Shown one piece after another: positions 62,501 through 64,000 of a stretch of 64,000 nt of DNA. The stretch's first letter is position 1; each line of letters begins with the position of its first letter. The stretch is from Hetaerina americana (taxonomy: Eukaryota > Arthropoda > Insecta > Odonata > Calopterygidae): NCBI GenBank assembly GCA_022747635.1, contig JAKTNV010000119.1, forward strand, positions 310,001-374,000, in the 5' to 3' direction. A model generated the notes under the pieces. It was not told the origin of the DNA. It searched no databases and saw only the letters and a program-made list of their open reading frames with translations. The position numbers were made by a program, and so were the translations under genes.

Positions 62501-62540
62501 CAGCCAACTTCTGTTGACTTGGAACCAGTGGTCTCGCCAT
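17413..62540 (-). CDS. Hem: Hem/Kette (NCKAP1 family), WAVE complex subunit, 23 coding exons, complete
   Basis: The product is the Nck-associated protein 1 homologue. By family knowledge it pairs with CYFIP/Sra-1 and, with Abi, HSPC300 and WAVE/SCAR, forms the complex that relays Rac signals to Arp2/3 at the cell cortex. I joined 23 exons by hand; all introns are GT-AG and all phases agree. The sum is 3363 bp, or 1120 residues plus stop, close to the fly and human proteins. Family-typical segments run throughout: [13 protein letters not shown] (residues 11-23), PRLGQMI (171-177), CEYLSLE (245-251), [15 protein letters not shown] (425-439), [11 protein letters not shown] (838-848), [15 protein letters not shown] (989-1003), and LLESCFPYA near the C terminus. 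The ATG at 62540 is the first true ATG in frame. The protein is soluble and helical, with no signal peptide seen. The longest introns carry transposon debris, but no coding exon is interrupted. Confidence 0.97.
17527..21341 (-). other. Hem intron 22
   Basis: About 3.8 kb. Apart from a hAT-like end near 20865-20998 I recognise nothing in it. Short open frames here have no family resemblance. Confidence 0.5.
20865..20998 (-). mobile_element. solo hAT-like transposon end
   Basis: The minus strand begins AGAGATGGGTAGTTCATG, typical of hAT termini, followed by GAACTGA- and TTCACT-type subterminal repeats. No partner end was found. Confidence 0.4.
21342..21431 (-). CDS. Hem: Hem exon 22 (residues 1054-1083)
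   Basis: The acceptor is ACTCACAG/C and the donor is CAG/GTAAGG. It encodes [20 protein letters not shown] and [10 protein letters not shown]. Confidence 0.96.
21548..21771 (-). CDS. Hem: Hem exon 21 (residues 980-1053)
   Basis: The acceptor is TTCCTTAG/AA and the donor is GCG/GTAAAT. It encodes [40 protein letters not shown] and [11 protein letters not shown]. Confidence 0.97.
21856..21940 (-). CDS. Hem: Hem exon 20 (residues 951-978)
   Basis: The acceptor is GTGTAG/G and the donor is AATG/GTGAAT. It encodes [20 protein letters not shown]. The intron upstream of it is about 8 kb and contains several mobile elements. Confidence 0.94.
22027..23534. mobile_element. candidate non-autonomous DNA transposon, unclassified
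   Basis: The ends are a 15-bp inverted repeat, AGCTATGTCCGGACT at the left and the reverse complement of AGTCTGGACACAGCT at the right, with 2 mismatches. ACA flanks both sides (22024-22026, 23535-23537). Subterminal blocks (GTCCAAACTCA; TTTAGGTGCC with its complement) recur near both ends. No transposase was seen inside. 1508 bp. Confidence 0.5.
23177..23331 (+). repeat. dispersed repeat, copy 1 (LINE 3' tail-like)
   Basis: It shares ordered blocks with 63264-63417: AAGTGTCATTGTA, TGTATGTATGTA, GTTGCCACCAGGA and a final AATAAAAAT. Ending in an A-rich tail suggests the 3' end of a non-LTR element. Confidence 0.55.
23538..26681 (-). other. part of Hem intron 19, mostly unrecognised
   Basis: AT-rich. 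A pogo/Tigger-like terminal motif (CCTGTTAATACGAACTTCG, about 24414-24440) is the only hint of a mobile element. No gene seen. Confidence 0.4.
26684..27690 (+). mobile_element. mariner-like transposon with both ends and TA target site
   Basis: Terminal inverted repeats TGAGGAGTAGCCAAACGAAA at the left and the reverse complement of TTTCATTTGATTTCCCCTCA at the right, bounded by TA on both sides (26682-26683, 27691-27692). Inside lie [53 protein letters not shown] and [15 protein letters not shown]. Frameshifts and a deletion before the HDN block inactivate it. 1007 bp. Confidence 0.9.
28010..28260 (-). mobile_element. RTE-like LINE (family 1) 3' fragment
   Basis: The minus-strand traces [20 protein letters not shown] and [12 protein letters not shown] match [17 protein letters not shown] and [12 protein letters not shown] of the best copy. 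Confidence 0.75.
28275..28985 (-). mobile_element. mariner-like transposon remnant
   Basis: The minus strand reads [24 protein letters not shown] and SEGKVER at the N side and [23 protein letters not shown], [20 protein letters not shown] at the C side. The catalytic middle is largely gone. Confidence 0.75.
29000..29992 (-). other. part of Hem intron 19, no recognised element
   Basis: AT-rich sequence next to exon 19. I see no gene or repeat. Confidence 0.5.
29993..30153 (-). CDS. Hem: Hem exon 19 (residues 898-950)
   Basis: The acceptor is CTTCACAG/AT and the donor is ATG/GTGAGT. It encodes [17 protein letters not shown] and [13 protein letters not shown]. Confidence 0.96.
30538..30631 (-). 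CDS. Hem: Hem exon 18 (residues 866-896)
   Basis: The acceptor is TTTTCTAG/A and the donor is CAAA/GTGAGT. It encodes [10 protein letters not shown] and [15 protein letters not shown]. Confidence 0.94.
30729..30957 (-). CDS. Hem: Hem exon 17 (residues 790-865)
   Basis: The acceptor is TTTATAG/G. The donor is GAAG/GTGAAA, a weak match to the consensus. It encodes [31 protein letters not shown] and [12 protein letters not shown]. Confidence 0.96.
31550..32060 (-). mobile_element. non-LTR retrotransposon RT fragment (second family)
   Basis: Minus-strand traces [43 protein letters not shown] and AKQRALI follow the order of the RT region after the catalytic box in LINEs of the RTE/CR1 kind. Frameshifted; it differs from family 1. 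Confidence 0.5.
32885..33365 (+). mobile_element. mariner-like transposase C-terminal remnant
   Basis: [20 protein letters not shown] and [20 protein letters not shown] then [16 protein letters not shown] are a clear mariner C terminus (33118-33363). Upstream to 32885 it is more decayed. Confidence 0.85.
33989..34091 (-). CDS. Hem: Hem exon 16 (residues 756-788)
   Basis: The acceptor is AATTACAG/TT and the donor is CAATG/GTGAGA. It encodes [17 protein letters not shown] and [14 protein letters not shown]. Confidence 0.95.
34453..34765 (+). repeat. tRNA-derived SINE-A copy
   Basis: GATTCGAGTCCTAG is the B box. The tail blocks TTTGTGGAGAGCACTTTGAG, CCCCTTGGTGCCTTTCATTA and TTTCTCTCCACCCTTCATG match the copies at 9238 and 59868. 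Confidence 0.8.
35257..35504 (-). CDS. Hem: Hem exon 15 (residues 673-754)
   Basis: The acceptor is TCTTGCAG/A and the donor is TATG/GTATGT. It encodes [25 protein letters not shown] and [20 protein letters not shown]. Confidence 0.97.
36010..36560 (+). mobile_element. RTE-like LINE (family 1) endonuclease fragment
   Basis: [37 protein letters not shown] and [16 protein letters not shown] match the endonuclease of the best copy ([25 protein letters not shown]). Several frameshifts. Confidence 0.8.
36690..36797 (-). repeat. SINE-B copy (minus)
   Basis: CTGCAGGAGATGCTGCGACA, AACTTTTAACGGAATC, GTGCATTGCAATGC and TTCGCCTTGACTAGG on the plus strand are the reversed family blocks. The A box is missing. 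Confidence 0.65.
37010..37146 (-). CDS. Hem: Hem exon 14 (residues 627-671)
   Basis: The acceptor is CTTTTAG/C and the donor is ACAAC/GTAAGA. It opens [12 protein letters not shown] and continues with a lysine-rich linker ([10 protein letters not shown]) typical of this variable part of the family, then FRKTREDLT. Confidence 0.95.
37147..39144 (-). other. Hem intron 13
   Basis: About 2 kb, AT-rich. A (CA)n tract at 37721-37770 is the only repeat I recognise. Confidence 0.55.
37721..37770. repeat. (CA)n imperfect microsatellite
   Basis: CACACACA interrupted by TA, AG and AA over about 50 bp. Confidence 0.85.
39145..39264 (-). CDS. Hem: Hem exon 13 (residues 587-626)
   Basis: The acceptor is ATTTTAG/C and the donor is AAG/GTAGGT. 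It encodes [20 protein letters not shown] and [10 protein letters not shown]. Phase 0 on both sides. Confidence 0.95.
39890..40180. repeat. possible dispersed repeat with stacked short ORFs
   Basis: Three overlapping plus-strand frames stay open (up to 139 codons), and the text contains CCACCACAGAAATGTGTGGC and AGAGGGTATTAAGAC, wording I associate with arthropod repetitive DNA. No protein family was recognised. Confidence 0.25.
40445..40995 (-). mobile_element. mariner-like transposase, C-terminal half
   Basis: Open from 40991: [54 protein letters not shown] (second catalytic Asp) and [17 protein letters not shown]. The frame then breaks, but the C terminus is traceable to about 40500. The 5' half is absent beyond 41000. 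Confidence 0.88.
41000..41988 (-). other. part of Hem intron 12, no recognised element
   Basis: AT-rich; nothing recognised. Intron 11 (42122-42938) likewise shows nothing. Confidence 0.5.
41989..42121 (-). CDS. Hem: Hem exon 12 (residues 543-586)
   Basis: The acceptor is TTTTTCAG/T and the donor is GAAGAG/GTAAGG. It encodes [20 protein letters not shown] and [10 protein letters not shown], strongly insect-like. Confidence 0.97.
42939..43143 (-). CDS. Hem: Hem exon 11 (residues 475-541)
   Basis: The acceptor is CATTTCAG/TT and the donor is TTTTG/GTGAGT. It encodes [36 protein letters not shown] and IF. A UAA in another frame hides it from simple ORF calling. Confidence 0.95.
44010..45110 (+). 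mobile_element. Tigger/pogo-like DNA transposon remnant
   Basis: It starts CAGTGGAACCTCACTTAACG, a typical Tigger/pogo end. The coding trace runs in order: [20 protein letters not shown] and the CENP-B-like [52 protein letters not shown] just before the expected DDE Asp, then a GVFWNKMPK trace. It stops near 45110; the 3' end was not found. Confidence 0.8.
45718..45891 (-). CDS. Hem: Hem exon 10 (residues 417-473)
   Basis: The acceptor is TTTTTCAG/TT and the donor is CAAG/GTAAGA. It encodes [20 protein letters not shown] and [12 protein letters not shown]. Confidence 0.97.
46550..46745 (+). repeat. dispersed repeat pair, copy 1
   Basis: Blocks GCAGCCACATCACTGAGGAA, TCTTAGAGATCATCAGA and CCCATCTAGGT recur in the same order, reversed, at 57404-57612. 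No coding content seen. Confidence 0.5.
47277..47420. repeat. head-to-head inverted pair of SINE-B pieces
   Basis: The left half is a reversed SINE-B (GCAACAGTAACTTTCAACCG, then GTAAAAATCATTTGC). It meets a forward piece at the B box (AATCCCGGTCAACGAAAATG, then ATTTTTACATTCTGAAAT). The junction forms an imperfect hairpin with arms of about 25 bp. Confidence 0.6.
47741..48455 (-). mobile_element. Penelope-like element, 3' part, bounded by inverted repeats
   Basis: A GIY-YIG endonuclease frame sits between two roughly 66-bp inverted copies (47741-47806 and 48390-48455, about 7 mismatches). The left copy holds the typical ACTAGTTTCAACGCTTAGGC and a following GTCATCATCAGG. The reverse transcriptase part of such elements is missing, so this is a 5'-truncated copy. 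Confidence 0.8.
47970..48341 (-). CDS. GIY-YIG endonuclease domain of Penelope-like element
   Basis: Open for 123 codons. [20 protein letters not shown] carries the GIY-YIG core (second half here ARHKG, where YIG or YVG is usual), with conserved Arg after it ([15 protein letters not shown]) and [12 protein letters not shown], also typical. In the family this domain nicks DNA to prime reverse transcription. The C-terminal tail past [11 protein letters not shown] is low-complexity. Without the RT it is a relic. Confidence 0.8.
   Translation of the reverse strand: MYTNKDKVAKQNKGGIYKLTCKDCCARHKGQTGRSLKTQAEEHKCRFRNCDLKQSHFAKHLREENHGSEFNQELVHQMDKWEELEIRKNLKPGHLVNDATSPQSWKYSFPSQKDPKTPPPFPL
48721..48733. 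repeat. poly-C tract
   Basis: Thirteen C residues in a row, inside Hem intron 9. Sequencing length error is possible here. Confidence 0.8.
49152..49314 (-). CDS. Hem: Hem exon 9 (residues 362-415)
   Basis: The acceptor is GTCTCAG/G and the donor is AGAT/GTAAGT. It encodes [17 protein letters not shown] and [10 protein letters not shown]. Confidence 0.96.
49560..50230 (-). mobile_element. RTE-like LINE (family 1) C-terminal fragment
   Basis: [13 protein letters not shown] matches [14 protein letters not shown] of the best copy. Then [17 protein letters not shown] and [10 protein letters not shown] follow with breaks. It lies inverted about 0.5 kb from the best copy. Confidence 0.7.
50790..53330 (+). 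mobile_element. best-preserved RTE-like LINE (family 1), 5'-truncated
   Basis: Endonuclease/exonuclease/phosphatase-type domain from about 50795 ([28 protein letters not shown], then after a frameshift near 50960 [20 protein letters not shown] and FPGADANSD). A stop lies at 51460 and a frame change near 51630. The intact reverse transcriptase follows (51693-53150), then a noncoding tail. It is truncated inside the endonuclease. The clade name is from resemblance only. Confidence 0.88.
51693..53150 (+). CDS. LINE reverse transcriptase ORF, 485 codons
   Basis: The longest open frame in the window. In order: [51 protein letters not shown] (catalytic Asp), [35 protein letters not shown] at residues 285-300 (catalytic DD, here FADD instead of YADD), [14 protein letters not shown] and [13 protein letters not shown]. 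It ends [18 protein letters not shown] and a short tail. The first Met is internal to the original protein. The frame is intact while the upstream endonuclease is broken, so this copy is dead, though fairly young. Confidence 0.88.
   Translation: MEQKRSKRDGRNKKKNCIVKNLDQQGKAEKEHDIEEDSLCPGILDNKIERALRVMKSNKAVGVDNTPVELLKGLGKCGGKRLYGLICSSYEEGIWPEGFVRSVLVPIPKKVEATSCEDYRKTSLIFHAAKVVLRIINKSMESRANDYLGDDQFGFRKGRGTRDAIAVMRSLIERNIEFNQGAFACFTDFEKAFDRVDWENIMSILHKIGIDWRERRLIRNLYVYQTAQVRVENNESGWEVLGRDVRQGCPLSPLLFNLYVEEMIKEAWEELEVRIRVGGEIVKSDRFADDQALVCQSAKGLQALLNELDIQCDRYGMRIHINKTKVMRFSRQKKAKLNIKIGGQKLEQVEQFTYLGSVLDQHGQSSRDVRRRIALGKEAFTRRRELMTGTLSKDVKKRLVKTLIWSIAMYGAETWSLKQEDRRRLEAFEMWVWRRMEKLKWTEKKTNEEVLGMVGEERGLLGEILWRQEKWTKGVLIGVRMLKTN
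53540..53960 (-). mobile_element. Jockey/CR1-like LINE endonuclease fragment
   Basis: Minus-strand traces [25 protein letters not shown] and a following NSDH-like end resemble the endonuclease of Jockey/CR1 LINEs. Frameshifted. Distinct from family 1. Confidence 0.55.
54281..54527. repeat. 121-bp perfect-looking tandem duplication
   Basis: Copy 1 is 54281-54401 and copy 2 is 54402-54522, plus 5 bases. Both start GTCCCCCCCCACGACGTG. I see no mismatch between them, so it is recent or an assembly artefact. Confidence 0.9.
54330..54790 (+). mobile_element. mariner-like transposase C-terminal remnant
   Basis: [24 protein letters not shown] text, then LKGKHWETV and RDIPIEEF, then [20 protein letters not shown] residues across shifted frames. 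Contains part of a tandem duplication (54281-54527). Confidence 0.7.
55007..55103 (-). CDS. Hem: Hem exon 8 (residues 330-361)
   Basis: The acceptor is CTTTCAG/A and the donor is AAAG/GTAGGT. It encodes [16 protein letters not shown] and DQPGLLGPK. Confidence 0.95.
55480..55960 (-). mobile_element. RTE-like LINE RT fragment (another family)
   Basis: The minus strand reads [20 protein letters not shown] and [13 protein letters not shown], then [20 protein letters not shown] after a break. These are RT blocks 3 to 5. Too diverged to be family 1. Confidence 0.6.
56461..56671 (-). CDS. Hem: Hem exon 7 (residues 260-328)
   Basis: The acceptor is TTTCAG/TT and the donor is AAAGC/GTAAGT. It encodes [21 protein letters not shown] and [13 protein letters not shown]. 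Confidence 0.96.
56761..56876 (-). CDS. Hem: Hem exon 6 (residues 221-258), short 116-bp exon
   Basis: This exon is short and easily missed because no long open frame surrounds it. The acceptor is TTGCATAG/G and the donor is GTGT/GTGAGT. It reads [20 protein letters not shown] and then [18 protein letters not shown], exactly the stretch absent between exons 5 and 7. Both split codons (Arg220, Phe259) come out right. Confidence 0.93.
57404..57612 (-). repeat. dispersed repeat pair, copy 2
   Basis: Minus strand: GCAGCCGCCTGCGTCACTGA, TCTAATGGTCATCAGAATGC and CACATCTAGGTAAC, in the order seen at 46550-46745. Confidence 0.5.
58195..58290 (-). repeat. tRNA-like SINE (third type)
   Basis: The minus strand carries TAGTCCAGGGGAGAGC (A-box-like) and CAGATTCAATTCCCTGG (B-box-like) about 40 bp apart. 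A tRNA acceptor stem is not formed. Confidence 0.45.
58710..58871 (-). CDS. Hem: Hem exon 5 (Ser166 split; residues 167-219)
   Basis: The acceptor is CTTTGCAG/T and the donor is TGGAG/GTAAGG. It encodes [14 protein letters not shown] and [10 protein letters not shown], and ends NLSAEKW with Arg220 split across the junction. Confidence 0.96.
58872..59860 (-). other. part of Hem intron 4, no recognised element
   Basis: About 1 kb between exon 5 and a SINE; nothing recognised. Confidence 0.5.
59868..60115 (-). repeat. tRNA-derived SINE-A copy (minus)
   Basis: The minus strand has a perfect B box (GGTTCGAATCC), then GCTTTGTGGAGAGCACTTTG, CCCCTTGGCACCTTTCGTTA and TTTCTCTCCACCCTTCCAC. The best B box of the three copies. 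Confidence 0.8.
60410..61330 (+). mobile_element. heavily decayed RTE-like LINE (family 1)
   Basis: Traces [28 protein letters not shown] and [11 protein letters not shown] follow the RT order of the best copy ([36 protein letters not shown]). Stops in every frame. Confidence 0.6.
61506..61648 (-). CDS. Hem: Hem exon 4 (residues 119-165 plus 2 nt)
   Basis: The acceptor is TTTGCAG before ACGCTGAAT. The reading frame and the next exon require the donor AAG/GTCGGT, a weaker site than the usual GTAAGT. It encodes [20 protein letters not shown] and ends YEMAHSQ. Confidence 0.9.
61890..62033 (-). CDS. Hem: Hem exon 3 (residues 71-118)
   Basis: The acceptor is TTTTAG before CTTCAAGCT and the donor is GTAAGTATT. 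It encodes [20 protein letters not shown], a highly conserved family segment. Confidence 0.96.
62263..62367 (-). CDS. Hem: Hem exon 2 (residues 36-70)
   Basis: The acceptor is CTAG before GCTTGCGGA and the donor is GTAAGTGAG. Phase 0 on both sides. It begins [11 protein letters not shown], as in the family. Confidence 0.95.
62436..62540 (-). CDS. Hem: Hem exon 1 (residues 1-35)
   Basis: It starts with ATG at 62540 ([10 protein letters not shown]) and ends AAAAAG before GTAAGAATT. Phase 0. It carries the conserved N-terminal stretch ending [10 protein letters not shown]. Confidence 0.96.
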
Positions 62541-63260
62541 TGGGAGCAATAGATGAATACTTTTTCATTAATCGCCAACACGAATTTCTGCAAACACACG
62601 CTAGTTACTCGTATGAATCACATTTTTACCTAAAATATCCACATCGCTATCAGTTCCGCTAAGAGCCTGTTTAAGGCAACACCACAAACCCTTATGACAA
62701 TTGAAAATAATATAACCCGACTAAACTCATACGAAAAGATGAGGCACTCCAAAAGGAAGTACTACACACTATTAAGAGGGAACAGAAAAGTCGTAGGTTC
62801 TGTACGAGTACAGCGATATAAACGACAGTAAATGTAACTGTTAACAGATTATCGTTATTAACAAAGATACTCATTTAAAAATTATATTTAAATACTTAAT
62901 ATGTTTTAATGTACCTATTTTGTTTTTATAATGTCTAAACATTGTATCTGAAATTAACACAAAGCTTCTCTCTCTTTTAATTGACCAATCAAGGCAGGGC
63001 ATCGTTTGGTGATTTGACCAATGGACAAATGGTTGATATTTTGAAAGCACGGATGGTGCTGGTCTAACTTTGATGGATAAACTCCTAATGATATATTTTA
63101 TGCCTATCGTTGTATTCTGACGAGATTTATGCCATGTGTATATATATATATGTGACCTAAAGATCAATAATCGAATGTAAAGCAGCCACTGGGTAATAAA
63201 CTTCATTGTAGTTATTAAAATATTGTTTCTATGTGATGTGGAAGTTTGTGTGTATGTGAT
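62541..63260. promoter_or_regulatory. Hem upstream region
   Basis: Expected to hold the Hem 5' UTR and promoter. I could not fix a start site. A 111-codon minus frame (62871-63206) has no family resemblance. Confidence 0.3.
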
Positions 63261-63263
63261 GTG

Positions 63264-63417
63264 TAAGTGTCATTGTATGGAAAAATATTTTCTCTTATCT
63301 GTTTTTATGGTGCGTGTATGTATGTAATTTTCGTCGTAAGAGTTATCTTTGACCAAACTTGACCGTTGCCACCAGGAAAATCGCCTATTTGCAACGTAAT
63401 TCTAAAATAATAAAAAT
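63264..63417 (+). repeat. dispersed repeat, copy 2 (LINE 3' tail-like)
   Basis: Shares AAGTGTCATTGTA, TGTATGTATGTA, GTTGCCACCAGGA and an A-rich end with 23177-23331. Confidence 0.55.
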
Positions 63418-63589
63418 AATAATGTGTTCAAATATCCCGTCGAGATTCTGATTATATACTGTGAATCAATATCAATTGTTAGTTCTGTCAGTAAAACATA
63501 TCTTGTTTGGTGGGGTGCGATCCATATATTTCATAGTAATCGTCTGATGTAACTTGTTATTCGAGAGTTATTCCTATTTATGAAAGCAA

Positions 63590-64000
63590 AAGAAGCAAAA
63601 AATACCCTAATAACTATCACCCTACTGCTATAAAGTCAGTGTTCGCTAAAATATTCCAGAAAATATTTCTAAGTAGGCTAACATACCTCATCATTAAAAA
63701 TTATTATTTATTATCAAGTATTCAACACGGGTTCTTGAGAAAACATGTCCACCATTTCAGCCACATGTGAGGCCATAAACTTCATTTTAACCTCTCTGAA
63801 TATAAAGGAGGATGTAACTGACCCTTTCTTAGATTCAACCAAAGCTTTTGACTAAATAGATCATTGCATTCTTGCCAAAAAAAACATTGTAGTGTCATGA
63901 AATAAAAGGGGTACCATGCAGTTGATCCAGTTATATTGAAAAGATCTTGAGAATAATCTTGATAATGGACCAGTACTTTTCTTAAATAATATTAATGATC
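63590..64000 (+). mobile_element. Jockey/CR1-like LINE RT fragment, runs off right edge
   Basis: Traces NYHPTAIKSVFAKIFQKIF, FLSRLTYLIIKNYYLLSSIQ, HGF, then DSTKAFD and GPVLFLNNIND follow RT blocks 1 to 5 with a deletion. Multiple frameshifts. Confidence 0.7.

Noticed and set aside
62871..63206. 111-codon minus frame upstream of Hem
   Set aside because: Ends in low-complexity residues and resembles nothing; the upstream ATG of Hem does not connect to it.

Overview
The window is animal, almost certainly insect, nuclear DNA. Two conserved eukaryotic genes lie on the minus strand. They are split by GT-AG introns of up to several kilobases, and the introns are filled with decayed transposons. 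The protein sequences look closest to insect homologues, and the mix of mariner, RTE-like LINE, Penelope-like and tRNA-derived SINE debris fits a repeat-rich insect genome. I cannot name the species. There are no bacterial-style genes, operons or CRISPR arrays.

Gene 1 is Hem (Kette/NCKAP1 family), the scaffold subunit of the WAVE/SCAR actin-regulatory complex. I joined 23 coding exons from the ATG at 62540 down to the stop at 17413. Every junction is GT-AG and in phase. The total is 3363 bp, or 1120 residues, matching the usual family length of about 1.12-1.13 thousand residues, so the gene looks complete and functional. It spans 45 kb. Gene 2, about 6.7 kb beyond the 3' end of Hem and on the same strand, is PIGB, GPI mannosyltransferase III. 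Four coding exons (10680 down to 92) give the first 207 residues; the rest lies off the left edge.

Layout from left to right: 1-10.7 kb is PIGB, with mariner, piggyBac, LINE and SINE fragments in its introns. 10.7-17.4 kb is the intergenic region, holding the PIGB promoter side, a GC-rich MITE, a degraded LINE and a mariner remnant. 17.4-62.5 kb is Hem. Its introns hold a candidate unclassified 1.5-kb terminal-inverted-repeat element (22.0-23.5 kb), a mariner with both ends (26.7-27.7 kb), further mariner and LINE pieces, a Tigger/pogo relic (44.0-45.1 kb), a Penelope-like element bounded by inverted repeats (47.7-48.5 kb), the best-preserved LINE (50.8-53.3 kb) and a mariner with a 121-bp tandem duplication (54.3 kb). 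62.6-64.0 kb is upstream of Hem and ends in a second type of LINE reverse transcriptase that runs off the right edge.

The two genes are not known to work together: Hem is cytoplasmic and cytoskeletal, PIGB is an ER membrane enzyme of GPI-anchor synthesis. Everything else that can be recognised is mobile-element debris. At least nine pieces come from one LINE family, eight from mariner-like transposons, three from one SINE (SINE-A) and about six from a second SINE (SINE-B). All but the LINE reverse-transcriptase frame and the GIY-YIG frame are visibly broken.
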